Positions 33,536 to 43,204 of a DNA stretch of 64,000 nt are shown here, in pieces. Position 1 is the first letter of the stretch. Every line of letters starts with the position of its first letter. Position numbers and translations under genes: made by a program. The notes under the pieces were generated by a model. It saw only the letters and a program-made list of their open reading frames with translations, was not told the origin of the DNA and did no database searches. Source of the stretch: Proteobacteria bacterium UBA981 (GTDB taxonomy: Bacteria; Pseudomonadota; Gammaproteobacteria; Ga0077536); contig DBBP01000027.1 of the NCBI GenBank assembly GCA_002292285.1, positions 191,933 to 255,932 on the forward strand, given 5' to 3'.

Positions 33536-34123
33536 CTAGGGCTGCTTGCTGCGCCGGTTCAATGTATTCATGGCGCGATCAAACTCACCCGCCGCGATCA
33601 ATTTAAAATTCTTGATGACGCTATCGATAACATCGTCAATCGCTTCGCGTTCGGCGCGCGCTGGCTTGCTCAACACGTAGGGACTCACGTCGCGTGCGTG
33701 GCCCGGGTGGCCAATGCCGATGCGTACGCGAAGATAGGCGTTGCTGCCGAGCTGACTATCGATGCTGCGCAGACCGTTGTGGCCACCGTGGCCGCCACCC
33801 CGTTTGAGACGAAGCTCGCCCGGCGCAAGATCAAGTTCGTCGTGCACCACGACGATCGACGACGGAGGGATGCGAAAATACTTCGCACACGGTGCGACAC
33901 TTTCGCCGCTTAGATTCATGAAGGTCTGGGGTTTGAGGATCCGCACCCCTGAAGCGCTACGCGCAAGTTCGCCTTTAAATCGCGACTCCTCGCGAAACTC
34001 AGCGTTGAGGTCACGGGCCAACCGTTCGACCAACCAGAAACCCGCGTTGTGCCGGTCATCGCAATGACCGGCACCTGGGTTACCGAGGCCGACAACGAGC
34101 TGGATTGGCTCGGCGGTTGCCAT
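33536..34123 (-). CDS. pth: peptidyl-tRNA hydrolase
   Basis: This enzyme releases tRNA from drop-off peptidyl-tRNAs. The 195 residues contain LVVGLGNPGAGHCDDRHNAGFW (Asn and catalytic His), PQTFMNLSGESV, VVHDELDLAPGELRLKRGGGHGGHNGLRSI and RVRIGIGHPG. It follows rplY by 35 bases. Confidence 0.96.
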   Translation of the reverse strand: MATAEPIQLVVGLGNPGAGHCDDRHNAGFWLVERLARDLNAEFREESRFKGELARSASGVRILKPQTFMNLSGESVAPCAKYFRIPPSSIVVVHDELDLAPGELRLKRGGGHGGHNGLRSIDSQLGSNAYLRVRIGIGHPGHARDVSPYVLSKPARAEREAIDDVIDSVIKNFKLIAAGEFDRAMNTLNRRSKQP

Positions 34124-34158
34124 GACTAGCTAACGCTGAATGCCGCCCCGGTTCAATC

Positions 34159-34815
34159 TTACTCGTCGTCGCCGGACGGTGCTGCTTCTTCTGGTGCGTC
34201 AGCAGCAGTGTCTTCAGCATCGTCTTCAACCTGTGCGGCTCTCGGCATAACGACCTGCGCAACTGCCAAGCCGTCATCGCCACCGTGCGTGAGCGAAGTG
34301 ATTACGACTCCCTCAGGCATGACCAAATCCGCGAGATGCACGGACTCGCCAACATGGACGTTAGCTACATCGACTTGGATGAACTCGGGCAGGTCCTTCG
34401 GCAAACAAGAGATTTCCAGATCGGAAATCAAATGCGAAACGATACCGCCATCCTGCTTAACGCCCACACAAATGTCTTCGTTAATAAAATGAAGTGGCAC
34501 ACGTAGGCTCAGCTGTTCCGCTTGATCGATACGCTGAAAATCCATGTGCAGAATGAACGGCTTGTACGGGTGGCGCTGCATATCCTTGACGACAACTTTC
34601 TCGGGTTTGCCGTCGATCTTCAGATCAAGGATGTGCGAATAAAATGCTTCATGCGCAGTGTGCAAAAGCATGTCGTTCTGCCCAAGCTGGATTGAAACTG
34701 CGTCTTCATGCGCGCCATAGACAACACCGGGAAATTTTCCATCACGACGCAGGCGGCGGCTCGCACCTTTACCTTTGACATGACGGGTCTCGGCTTCGAT
34801 TTCGAACTCATTCAT
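34159..34815 (-). CDS. rplY: 50S ribosomal protein L25/general stress protein Ctc
   Basis: This long (CTC/TL5) form of L25 binds 5S rRNA. Start at 34815 (MNEFEIEAETRHVKG) is set by GGAG 8 bases upstream; 218 residues. The N-terminal L25 domain (GKGASRRLRRDGKFPGVVYG) is followed by the TL5 beta domain (LPKDLPEFIQVDVANVHVGESVHLADLVMPEGV) and an acidic tail. It lies between prs and pth. Confidence 0.96.
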   Translation of the reverse strand: MNEFEIEAETRHVKGKGASRRLRRDGKFPGVVYGAHEDAVSIQLGQNDMLLHTAHEAFYSHILDLKIDGKPEKVVVKDMQRHPYKPFILHMDFQRIDQAEQLSLRVPLHFINEDICVGVKQDGGIVSHLISDLEISCLPKDLPEFIQVDVANVHVGESVHLADLVMPEGVVITSLTHGGDDGLAVAQVVMPRAAQVEDDAEDTAADAPEEAAPSGDDE

Positions 34816-35030
34816 TGTTCGTATCTCCAAGATTAACTCGTTAAAAAACTTGTCCTGCCGGAACCGCGACCAGACTCCGGCTGACTCTTACAGATTGGCG
34901 CGCGGTCTGACCCGCATAGCCAATTCATTCCTCACCGCTAAGCGGTATTTGAGGCGGATGATTCCGTCTCGCTCAATTCAATTCGTCACACATCTGCGAA
35001 GCAAGGCCCCAAGGCCCTACGGGCGGTTTC

Positions 35031-35984
35031 CTAGTCGACAAACATCGAACTAAGTGACTGCCCGGAAGAAATTCGGTTGATACTCTCGCCAATCAACCCG
35101 GCAACCGACAGTTGGCGAATTTTCGAACAACTGCGCGCTTCTTCGGAGAGGGGAATAGTGTCGGTAACGACGAGTTCATCGAGCGTCGATTCGTTCAGAT
35201 TGTCCAGCGCATTGCCGGACAGTACCGGGTGGGTACAGTAAGCAACGACTTTACGCGCGCCGTCTTCTTTCAACGCTTCGGCAGCTCGGCACAGGGTCCC
35301 TGCAGTATCGACCATGTCATCGACCATGACGCAGGTGCGGTCGTCGACGTCACCAATAATGTTCATCACTTTCGATACGTTCGCGACCGGACGACGTTTA
35401 TCGATGATGGCGAGATCGGCATTGTCGAGTCGGCGCGCGATGGCACGAGCGCGCACTACACCGCCAACGTCAGGCGATACGACCATCAGGTTTTCGTATT
35501 CATGCTTCCAGATGTCGCCGAGCAGCACTGGTGAGGCATATATATTGTCCATCGGGATATCGAAAAAGCCCTGGATCTGCTCAGCGTGCAAATCAACGGT
35601 AAGAACGCGAGTGGTGCCGACGCTCGTGATCATGTTGGCAACGACCTTGGCGGTGATCGGCACGCGTGCCGAACGTGGTCTGCGATCTTGGCGCGCGTAA
35701 CCGAGGTAAGGGATCACTGCGGTGATGCTCTGCGCCGACGCGCGTCTGAGCGCATCAATGAGCACCATCAGTTCCATAAAGTTGTCGTTCGTCGGCGCGC
35801 AGGTCGGCTGAATCACGATGGCATCACGACCGCGGACGTTTTCCTCGATCTCGACATTGATCTCGCCGTCGCTGAAGCGCCCCACTGACACTTTGCCGAG
35901 CGGAATAGTCAGATGTCGTGCGACGGCATTGGCCAGTTCACGATGGGCGTTGCCGGTAAACAGCATCATCGAGTCTTCTCGCAT
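35031..35984 (-). CDS. prs: ribose-phosphate pyrophosphokinase
   Basis: This enzyme makes PRPP for nucleotide, His and Trp synthesis. Start at 35984 (MREDSMMLFTGNAHREL) is supported by a GGGAG about 11 bases upstream; shorter starts at 35969/35966 are possible. Motifs: VGRFSDGEINVEIEENVRG, LMVLIDALRRASAQSITAVIPYLGYARQDRR, and the PRPP-binding CVMVDDMVDTAGT. About 317 residues, standard. tRNA-Gln and ispE are upstream. Confidence 0.96.
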   Translation of the reverse strand: MREDSMMLFTGNAHRELANAVARHLTIPLGKVSVGRFSDGEINVEIEENVRGRDAIVIQPTCAPTNDNFMELMVLIDALRRASAQSITAVIPYLGYARQDRRPRSARVPITAKVVANMITSVGTTRVLTVDLHAEQIQGFFDIPMDNIYASPVLLGDIWKHEYENLMVVSPDVGGVVRARAIARRLDNADLAIIDKRRPVANVSKVMNIIGDVDDRTCVMVDDMVDTAGTLCRAAEALKEDGARKVVAYCTHPVLSGNALDNLNESTLDELVVTDTIPLSEEARSCSKIRQLSVAGLIGESINRISSGQSLSSMFVD

Positions 35985-36116
35985 CGTCGCCTGCTCCCTC
36001 GCTGGCACTGGGCGGCCGCTATCCAGTCTTCCGCTCGATGATTATGACGCCGCGCATCCGCAGCATTCTGTGGGTCGAAGCCCATGGTCAACTTTTCGTG
36101 AATCGACCGCACTTAA

Positions 36117-36191
36117 TGGCTGGGGTGCCAGGATTCGAACCTGGGAATGCGGGGATCAAAACCCCGTGCCTTACCTCTTGGCGACACCCCA
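36117..36191 (-). tRNA. tRNA-Gln (anticodon TTG)
   Basis: The 75-nt minus-strand sequence starts TGGGGTGTCGCCAAG and ends CACCCCAGCCA with encoded CCA. The TTG anticodon lies in GGGTTTTGATCC, and the T-arm is GGTTCGAATCC. Acceptor stem TGGGGTG/CACCCCA pairs fully. Position between ispE and prs is conserved in gammaproteobacteria. Confidence 0.97.
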
Positions 36192-36216
36192 AAACTGTTT
36201 TCGTAATTCCTCTTGC

Positions 36217-37074
36217 TCAGATTTCCGTTTGAGCCTGCGCGAGTCTGTCCAGCAATGGCGAACGATTAACGCGGTTGCCAATAAACTGGCTCCATTGTTC
36301 CGGAACCCGGGCTGCAACCACCGCGGCTTCGGCGGACGTATCGAAAAACGCGAATACACTGGCCCCGGTTCCGCTCATCCGAGGCGGCGCGAACTGGGCC
36401 AGCCAATCCAGCGCCTTGCCAACTTCGGGGTACAAACGCCGCGTCACAGGTTCGCAATCGTTATGCGAGCCGGCGAGTGAAAAGGCGTGCATTTTGATGG
36501 GCGGGGTATCACGTGTCAAATCGGCATCATTAAACACCTGGGCGGTTGAAACAGCACAATTTGGCGTAATTACGAGCAACGGCGATTCGTCCAGCTCGAA
36601 GGGCTGCAATAGTTCTCCAACCCCTTGTGCCCAGGCACATTGGCCGCGCACGAAGACGGGCACATCGGCACCCAGGGCCAAACCCAATCGCGCCAGCTCA
36701 TCGAGCCCGAGGTTGAGCTTCCACAGTACATTCAAAGCGACCAGAACAGTCGCGGCATCCGAACTACCACCACCAAGTCCGCCGCCCATCGGGAGTCTCT
36801 TCTCGAGCTCGATATCAGCACCCAGCGCCGTCCCGCTGTGGCGTTGCAAAGCCTGTGCCGCGCGGACCACCAAGTCGTCTTGCTCGGCCAACCCAGGGAC
36901 TTCCGACAGACGTCGAATCTGGCCATCCTCGCGCACCGCGAAAGCCAAGTCATCGCAAACGTCGACAAACTGAAACAGGGTCTCAAGCAAGTGGTAGCCG
37001 TCAGCTCGGCGACCGGTGATATGCAGAAAAACGTTGATTTTGGCCGGTGCGGGCCAGTGACGGGAGACGGGCAC
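36217..37074 (-). CDS. ispE: 4-diphosphocytidyl-2-C-methyl-D-erythritol kinase
   Basis: This GHMP kinase acts in the MEP isoprenoid pathway. The 285 residues include PAPAKINVFLHITGRRADGYH (start region), the GHMP loop PMGGGLGGGSSDAATVL and RMSGTGASVFAFF. The start is a GTG (37072-37074) directly abutting the lolB stop codon, so it likely depends on translational coupling. Confidence 0.95.
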   Translation of the reverse strand: MPVSRHWPAPAKINVFLHITGRRADGYHLLETLFQFVDVCDDLAFAVREDGQIRRLSEVPGLAEQDDLVVRAAQALQRHSGTALGADIELEKRLPMGGGLGGGSSDAATVLVALNVLWKLNLGLDELARLGLALGADVPVFVRGQCAWAQGVGELLQPFELDESPLLVITPNCAVSTAQVFNDADLTRDTPPIKMHAFSLAGSHNDCEPVTRRLYPEVGKALDWLAQFAPPRMSGTGASVFAFFDTSAEAAVVAARVPEQWSQFIGNRVNRSPLLDRLAQAQTEI

Positions 37075-37701
37075 TCAATCACGCTCCCATTTCCTGACTA
37101 CCATGCGCACTTTCAGGTTTGCACGGTTAAGAAAGAGTTTTCTTGGCAACTGAGGATCCATATCGTTGAAATAATCGAGCATGCTGACCCGCCAGCCTTG
37201 TTGCTCAAAGTCGGTAAATTTGCCGTCCTCGTCGAAACGCTGCTGGTTAGCCGCCGTGTCTGGGGCGGGCATGCCGCGAATCCAGTAACGCACGCCGCGT
37301 AATGGAATGGCCCAACCCAATTGGGCGGCGAGCAATGCTTCGGCGCTCGGCGCGCTAAACGTTTCGCCCTGCGGCGTGAGTAAGGTCGCGCTGGAATCGG
37401 AACCACGCAACGCGAACGTCCCACCGTTAAGCGGGGCGATGATCCGTATATCGAAAGACTCCCCACGCTGGCGCCAGTCGAGATTTGCTGTCACGCCGTT
37501 ATCGTCATGCTGGATGGCGATTCGGCCACTCAAGCGCCAGGTATCGTAACCCGCCAGTACCGCGATTCGGGCAGACGGATCGATCGTAGGCGAATCCGTC
37601 GTGTTGCGGTCGAATGTCGAACAGGCCGATAAGAGCACGGCAAAAACCGGCCATATCAGGCGTGCCCGTACACGCCGGGAGCCCGGTTTTCCTCGCGTCA
37701 T
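37075..37701 (-). CDS. lolB: outer-membrane lipoprotein localisation protein LolB
   Basis: LolB receives lipoproteins from LolA and inserts them into the outer membrane. The 208 residues include a lipoprotein signal ending LLSACSTFD. LolB features follow: LSGRIAIQHDDNGVTANLDWRQRGESFDIRIIAPLNGGTFALRGS and the C-terminal region RVSMLDYFNDMDPQLPRKLFL. The ATG overlaps the TPR lipoprotein stop (ATGA) and the stop abuts ispE. Confidence 0.92.
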   Translation of the reverse strand: MTRGKPGSRRVRARLIWPVFAVLLSACSTFDRNTTDSPTIDPSARIAVLAGYDTWRLSGRIAIQHDDNGVTANLDWRQRGESFDIRIIAPLNGGTFALRGSDSSATLLTPQGETFSAPSAEALLAAQLGWAIPLRGVRYWIRGMPAPDTAANQQRFDEDGKFTDFEQQGWRVSMLDYFNDMDPQLPRKLFLNRANLKVRMVVRKWERD

Positions 37702-39467
37702 CGGCTCAGGCGGTTGATAACGTCAAGCAACTTTTGGTCGTCTGGTGTGTCGCGGAGCGCTGAATCCCACACGTTCCGCGCGGCGTCGTGGCGCCCGAGC
37801 ACCCACAGCACTTCGCCAAGATGCGCGGCAACTTCCGGGTCATTGCGCAATTGCCGGGCCTTCTCCAGATGCGCAACTGCCTCATCGAGACGACCGAGCC
37901 GGTATAAGACCCAGCCCATACTGTCGAGAATGTAGAAATCGTTGGCACTGATCGCCATCGCGCGCGCGATGAGCTCGTGAGCTTCAGCGTAGCGATCGGT
38001 GCGATCAGCAAGCGTATAACCCAACGCGTTGAGCGCCTGCGCGTTTTCAGGTTCGGCTTCGATGATGGTGCGCAAGTCCCGCTCGAGCAAATCGACGCGA
38101 CCCATTTTTTCCGCGAGCATGGCGCGCGTATAGAGCAACTCACTGTTGAACTCGCCGTTTGCGAGGGCGCTGTCAAATATCGAGAGCGCTTCTGCGTAGC
38201 GCTCGTGATCGGTCAGAATCTCGCCTTTGGCACGCGCGAGGTCATAGATCTGTCGGCCCGGCTCGATAGTCACCGAATCGAGCAACTTAATCGCCTCGTC
38301 GACTTTATCCTGCGAGGACAGCACCAACGCGTGGCGTAACTGGGCGGCGAAATAGTTCGCACCGCCTTCGACTGCAAGGTAGTGCGCAATCGCGGCGGCT
38401 GGATGCTTGCGCGCCTCTTCCACTTCTCCAAGATAAAAATGTGCTTCGTCACGGCGCGTATCGAGTTTGATGAGATGCTCGAAATTGATCGCAGCGTCGT
38501 CGATACGGCCAGCTTGCAGGTTGAGCAAGCCGAGCGCAAAGGCGATATCCGTGTTGTCCGGCGACTCTTCCGAGAGCACATTGAACTGGATGCGCGCCTC
38601 TTCGTAGCGATTGCCGTCTGCGAGCAGGCGCGCATAGATCAGACGCAGGCCGAATTGTTTGGGATTGATCGAGAGAATATGGTCGAGCCAATCAATCGCC
38701 TCAGGCAGCTTCTCCTGCTTTTGCAGGACCGCGAGATAGGCCATCGCGACATTCGAGCTCAACTCGGTGCGCTCGGCGATACGAATCATCGCTTTGCGCG
38801 CGAGATCAAGCTTCTCGGCGCGAATGGCCAGTAGTGAATAGGCCAGCAAGGCGTCCATATCGTCATCGAACTTCTCGAGCAATCGCCCCATCACCTCCAG
38901 CGCGGTATTGCGATCCGCTTCCCGGCCGAGCAGATTGGCGATCATGCGCAGCCGGTTGCCGGGTTCCTCATGATCGTGGGCGAGGATGTATTCGAGGTGT
39001 TGCAGCGCCGCGTCTGCGTCACCGTGGCGAATGAACATGGCAGCGACAATTTGACGCGCCTCCATATCAAGGGGCGCCAGCTCAACCCACACCGATGCGG
39101 CCGCCAGCGCGGCCCCGTCGTCACGGCCGAACACGGCAATGCGGGTCGCGCGCTGTGCGAGATTAACGTCGCGCAACGACTCGGCGAGCGCCATGTACTG
39201 GGCGACGGCAACGTCAAGGTGCCCGCGTTGACCGGCGAATTCGGCGATCAACAGTCGGTAAATCGGGTCCTGTTCGTACTCAAAGACGGGCGCTGGCGCA
39301 ACCACTGCACGCGGCACGACCGGGGCCGGCGAGGAAACCAGCGGCGCGCGAGCGGGTGGTGCCGCACAACCGGCGACGATAGTCAGCATTACCATCACGC
39401 CGATCAGCGGCAATGACTTAGTCGATAGCTGGGGGACAATTCGGTTCAATGTATTGATTGGACTCAA
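37698..39467 (-). CDS. TPR-repeat lipoprotein
   Basis: About 589 residues with a lipobox IVAGC near residue 34, then tetratricopeptide repeats covering most of the length (units such as LNALGYTLADRTDRYAEAHELIARAMAI and VLYRLGRLDEAVAHLEKARQL). TPR lipoproteins between lolB and hemA are common in gammaproteobacteria and likely act in envelope complex assembly. The frame opens with TTG at 39467; TTG at 39449 or ATG at 39395 are alternatives. Overlaps lolB by ATGA. Confidence 0.85.
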   Translation of the reverse strand: MSPINTLNRIVPQLSTKSLPLIGVMVMLTIVAGCAAPPARAPLVSSPAPVVPRAVVAPAPVFEYEQDPIYRLLIAEFAGQRGHLDVAVAQYMALAESLRDVNLAQRATRIAVFGRDDGAALAAASVWVELAPLDMEARQIVAAMFIRHGDADAALQHLEYILAHDHEEPGNRLRMIANLLGREADRNTALEVMGRLLEKFDDDMDALLAYSLLAIRAEKLDLARKAMIRIAERTELSSNVAMAYLAVLQKQEKLPEAIDWLDHILSINPKQFGLRLIYARLLADGNRYEEARIQFNVLSEESPDNTDIAFALGLLNLQAGRIDDAAINFEHLIKLDTRRDEAHFYLGEVEEARKHPAAAIAHYLAVEGGANYFAAQLRHALVLSSQDKVDEAIKLLDSVTIEPGRQIYDLARAKGEILTDHERYAEALSIFDSALANGEFNSELLYTRAMLAEKMGRVDLLERDLRTIIEAEPENAQALNALGYTLADRTDRYAEAHELIARAMAISANDFYILDSMGWVLYRLGRLDEAVAHLEKARQLRNDPEVAAHLGEVLWVLGRHDAARNVWDSALRDTPDDQKLLDVINRLSR

Positions 39468-39797
39468 CGGGCGGTCGCGGCGCGGGCGGGTAATTGCGAG
39501 TTCGTTAGTGGTTTGGGCCTTCTCTGATTAAACTATATCGCAGTTCGCTGACAATCATAGCCTTGAAAGCACGTCTTGCGATGCGTTCCGGTACAGTGCC
39601 CGACCACCAGCCAGCGATGCGCTTCACGAAGGCGGCTCTTGAATGATGCGTGAACAGGCCCGAGCGGCTGTGCCCGAGATTTCGTTGGGGGCAGTCCATG
39701 CGGATATATGCGCAGCGTAGAGGAACGTGCAGAGCCACAAACCGGCTGCACCAGCCCTATTGCAGAGCGCCCCTAACCCTGTGACCTTGCCGAGATC
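39468..39797. other. 330-base divergent gap between TPR lipoprotein and hemA
   Basis: No supported gene. Short minus-strand frames (39505-39751) show no homology and overlap promoter territory. Promoters for both flanking operons must lie here but I could not pick a convincing -35/-10 pair. Confidence 0.5.
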
Positions 39798-41048
39798 ATG
39801 GCCCTTTTTATACTCGGACTCAGCCACAAAAGCGCACCATTGGAGCTGCGCGAGAAAGTCGCAGTCGACGCGGAGCAGCTACCGCGCGCGCTCGATGAGC
39901 TGAATGGAGCAACTGGGGTCAGGGAATCGGTCATTCTGTCGACCTGCAACCGAACCGAGCTGTATTGCGACGTCGAAAGCGACGGTGCACGCCATCTGGA
40001 GACATGGCTGCAACAACACGGCGCTATTGCCCAAACTGAAATCGAGCCGCACCTGTATCGCCTCAGCGACGAGCTGGCAGTGCGCCACGCGCTACGTGTT
40101 GCCAGCGGCCTCGACTCGCTCATCCTCGGCGAGCCGCAAGTGCTGGGCCAAATGAAAGAGGCCTATCGTAGCGCGGTATCAGCCGGGACAGTTGGCAAGT
40201 TCCTCAACCGCCTGATGCAGTTCTCATTCTCGACCGCAAAGTTGATCCGGTCTGAAACAGAGATTGGCAGCACACCAGTGTCAGTTGCCTATGCCGCGGT
40301 TAAGCTGGCGCAACAAATCCATGGCGACCTGGAACCGCGATCGGCGCTGTTAATTGGTGCCGGGGATACGATTTCGTTGGTCGCGAGCCACCTCGCCGGC
40401 GCCAACATCGGCCGTCTGGTGATTGCCAATCGCTCGTACGACAATGCGGCGACGCTGGCATCTCGTCATGGCGGCGAAGCCATCGAACTGACCGACATCG
40501 CGACCTATCTCCCGCAAGTCGATATTGTCGTGTCGTCGACCGCCAGTCGCCTGCCGATTGTGACCCGGGGAATCGTTGAACTGGCTTTACAGAAACGCAA
40601 CAACGAGCCAATGTTCATTGTCGACCTCGCGGTCCCGCGCGATGTCGAAGCAGCGGTCGGCGAATTGGACGACGCTTATTTGTACAGCGTCGACGATCTG
40701 GAAAATGTCGTGGCAACGAATATGCAGCTCCGCCATGAGGCAGCGGCCCAGGCCGAGGAAATGGTTCACCTGCAGGTCCAGGAGCACATGGACTGGATGC
40801 AGGTGCAATCGAGCAGCGCGACGATCGCGGCGTATCGTGCGCAGGGTGAGAGCACGCGCGACGAGATTCTTGGGCGGGCGTTGAAGCGCATCGAAAAAGG
40901 CGACCGGCCGGAGGCGGTTCTTGAGTACCTTGCCCATACGCTCACCAACAAACTCATGCACCATCCGACCACAAGCCTGCGCAGTGGCGCCGGCGATGAA
41001 GAGGTCCTGCGCGTGGCACGGGACCTGCTAGGATTGCGCAGCAAATAA
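39798..41048 (+). CDS. hemA: glutamyl-tRNA reductase
   Basis: First committed step of C5-route tetrapyrrole synthesis: NADPH reduction of glutamyl-tRNA to glutamate-1-semialdehyde. The 416 residues show MALFILGLSHKSAPLELREK, the catalytic cysteine in LSTCNRTELYC, GLDSLILGEPQVLGQMK, a Rossmann loop LIGAGDTISLVASHLAGA, and the dimerisation helix at the C-terminus. prfA starts 8 bases later. Confidence 0.96.
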   Translation: MALFILGLSHKSAPLELREKVAVDAEQLPRALDELNGATGVRESVILSTCNRTELYCDVESDGARHLETWLQQHGAIAQTEIEPHLYRLSDELAVRHALRVASGLDSLILGEPQVLGQMKEAYRSAVSAGTVGKFLNRLMQFSFSTAKLIRSETEIGSTPVSVAYAAVKLAQQIHGDLEPRSALLIGAGDTISLVASHLAGANIGRLVIANRSYDNAATLASRHGGEAIELTDIATYLPQVDIVVSSTASRLPIVTRGIVELALQKRNNEPMFIVDLAVPRDVEAAVGELDDAYLYSVDDLENVVATNMQLRHEAAAQAEEMVHLQVQEHMDWMQVQSSSATIAAYRAQGESTRDEILGRALKRIEKGDRPEAVLEYLAHTLTNKLMHHPTTSLRSGAGDEEVLRVARDLLGLRSK

Positions 41049-41056
41049 TCTAAGCC

Positions 41057-42142
41057 ATGAAAGAATCACTCCTGCAAAAACTCCAGAACCTCGCCGAGCG
41101 GCGCGAAGAGCTCGACGGCATGCTCGGCGCGCCAGAGATTATTTCCGACCAAACTCGTTTCCGCGGCCTGGCCAGAGAACATGCCGAGATATCACCACTG
41201 GTCGAATCCTTCTCCCGTTACAAAGAAACGCTGGCAGTTATTAGCGGCGCGCAAGAACTCATGCGCGAAGACGATGCGGAGATGCGAGCCCTGGCCGAGG
41301 ATGAATTGAATACCGCGAGCGACTTGCGGGATAGCCAGGAGCTGGAACTTCAGACGCTACTGATTCCGCGCGATCCCGATGATGATGCCAACGTGTTCCT
41401 CGAGATCAGGGCCGGGACCGGCGGTGATGAGGCCGGATTGTTTGCCGGCAATCTGCTGCGCATGTACCTGCGTTATGCCGAATCGCGAGGCTGGAAGACC
41501 GAGGTCATCACTGCACACGAAGCCGAAGTCGGCGGTTACAAAGAGGCTATCGTACGCATCACCGGCCAGGGCGTGTATGCACGCCTGAAATTTGAATCGG
41601 GCGCGCATCGTGTACAACGCGTCCCGGAAACTGAATCACAGGGACGCATTCACACCTCCGCATGCACGGTTGCGGTGCTGCCCGAGCTCGAAGAAGTTGA
41701 GGCTATCGCCATCAATGCGAGTGATTTAAGAGTTGATACCTACCGCGCTTCGGGTGCTGGCGGCCAACACGTCAACAAAACTGACTCGGCTATTCGGATT
41801 ACCCATTTGCCGACCGGCGTGGTGGTCGAGTGTCAGGACGAACGTTCGCAACACAAGAATCGAGCTCGTGCCATGAGCCTGCTGCAAGCGCGCCTGTTAC
41901 GTGCCGAACGCGACCGGGTTAATTCCGAGCAGGCCGACGCGCGACGTAATCTGGTTGGCAGTGGCGACCGCTCGGAACGCATTCGAACTTACAATTATCC
42001 GCAAGGCCGGGTGACCGATCACCGTATCAACCTCACCTTATACAAACTCGACGAAGTGATGCAGGGCAGTGTCGATCTGGTCATCGAGCCGCTGGTTACC
42101 GAACACCAGGCAGATTTGATGGCGCAGCTTGCCGATAACTGA
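41057..42142 (+). CDS. prfA: peptide chain release factor 1
   Basis: RF1 recognises UAA and UAG stop codons. The 361 residues contain the peptidyl-release GGQ loop (ASGAGGQHVNKTDSAIRITH), the codon-recognition PxT-type motif (RVPETESQGRIHTS) and the C-terminal RIRTYNYPQGRVTDHRINLTLYKLD. It lies directly before prmC, whose product methylates the GGQ glutamine. Confidence 0.96.
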   Translation: MKESLLQKLQNLAERREELDGMLGAPEIISDQTRFRGLAREHAEISPLVESFSRYKETLAVISGAQELMREDDAEMRALAEDELNTASDLRDSQELELQTLLIPRDPDDDANVFLEIRAGTGGDEAGLFAGNLLRMYLRYAESRGWKTEVITAHEAEVGGYKEAIVRITGQGVYARLKFESGAHRVQRVPETESQGRIHTSACTVAVLPELEEVEAIAINASDLRVDTYRASGAGGQHVNKTDSAIRITHLPTGVVVECQDERSQHKNRARAMSLLQARLLRAERDRVNSEQADARRNLVGSGDRSERIRTYNYPQGRVTDHRINLTLYKLDEVMQGSVDLVIEPLVTEHQADLMAQLADN

Positions 42143-42995
42143 GTTGGCTGACGCTCGGGCTAGCGTCGGCACGTTGCTGAGTAGCGCGACGCACAAACTC
42201 GGCAACGCCCCCGGCGCGCGTCAGGATGTAGAAACATTGCTCGCCCATGTGCTCGAGGTGCGCCGTACAGCACTTTATCTGGCTCCTGAACGACCGCTCG
42301 ACGAGAACACCAGCGCGACTTTCGAACAGTTGCTCGATGCCTATATTGATGGGGTGCCAATCGCCTATCTGACCGGCTGGGCAGATTTCTGGTCACTGCG
42401 GCTAGAGATTACATCCGCCGTGCTCGTGCCGCGCCCTGACACCGAAATTCTGGTCGCCAGTGCCCTCGATCTGATCCCGTCCCAAACTGACACCACGGTG
42501 ATTGATCTTGGCACCGGCAGCGGCGCCGTCGCCGCTGCACTCGCGCAGGAGCGACCGCAGGCATTCGTACTCGCCAGCGACCGGAGCGCGGCAGCGTGTG
42601 CGCTCGCGCAAAGAAATTTCAAACGCCTCGAGTTACCCAACGCCAACGCCATCAGGGCCGATTGGATGCGCGCGATTGCGGTCGGATGTGGGGAATTGAT
42701 CACAGCTAATCCGCCGTATATCGGCCTTGACGAGCGCCCATCTCTCGATAGCGGGCTTCGCCATGAGCCTCAGGACGCGTTATTTTCCGGTCGCGATGGA
42801 CTACAGGATTTGCGCATCATTATTAGTGCGGCCGCCAGTCGTCTGCGCAAGGACGGGTGGCTACTGGTTGAGCATGGTTACGAGCAGGGGCGCGCAGTCA
42901 GGGAACTGTTTAGGTGCCACGGGTATGCGCGTATCGAAACATTGCGCGATCTAAACCAGCACGAACGGGTAACGCGTGGCTGCTGGCCCAAATGA
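42129..42995 (+). CDS. prmC: release factor glutamine methyltransferase
   Basis: An SAM-dependent methyltransferase modifying the GGQ glutamine of RF1/RF2. The SAM motif DLGTGSGAVAAALA and the substrate motif NPPYI are present, with PRPDTEILV before them. The frame has no ATG near its start: TTG at 42129, inside prfA, or TTG at 42144 just after its stop. Both depend on coupling to prfA. About 280-288 residues, normal for PrmC. Confidence 0.92.
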   Translation: MPITELADARASVGTLLSSATHKLGNAPGARQDVETLLAHVLEVRRTALYLAPERPLDENTSATFEQLLDAYIDGVPIAYLTGWADFWSLRLEITSAVLVPRPDTEILVASALDLIPSQTDTTVIDLGTGSGAVAAALAQERPQAFVLASDRSAAACALAQRNFKRLELPNANAIRADWMRAIAVGCGELITANPPYIGLDERPSLDSGLRHEPQDALFSGRDGLQDLRIIISAAASRLRKDGWLLVEHGYEQGRAVRELFRCHGYARIETLRDLNQHERVTRGCWPK

Positions 42996-43204
42996 CTTAG
43001 TGAATCTCTGCAAAAGCTGCTGCGCCGTACGGCGTTCTGCAATACTCATTTACCATCGATCAACTGCTCGATTGATTCGCCACCACACACCCTACTTTGC
43101 GGCGTGCGCGCTCAATTTTGCGGGACGTGCGTAAATTAGCGCGCACATCGCGGCAAGACCCGAGTACGATCTGTGCCGGGCGATCCGCTGAATCGGTAAT
43201 AGCT
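42996..43204. other. 209-base gap with a short palindrome
   Basis: A perfect 12-bp palindrome CGCCGTACGGCG (43023-43034) follows prmC. It lacks a T-run, so it is not a typical terminator. The start of the stretch bears a weak likeness to the dispersed repeat at 17406 but I do not count it as a copy. No gene. Confidence 0.4.

Noticed and set aside
36625..37302. 225-codon plus-strand frame opposite ispE/lolB, and similar long antisense frames at 14110-14781 and 44150-44911
   Set aside because: They mirror well-supported genes, lack homology and ribosome sites, and are expected in GC-rich DNA.
42129..42160. Broken prmC start (no ATG)
   Set aside because: TTG starts overlapping prfA explain it, and the rest of the protein is complete with all motifs.
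42996..43204. Fourth copy of the dispersed repeat
   Set aside because: Only a short, weak likeness to the left end of the 17406 element; the match does not extend.
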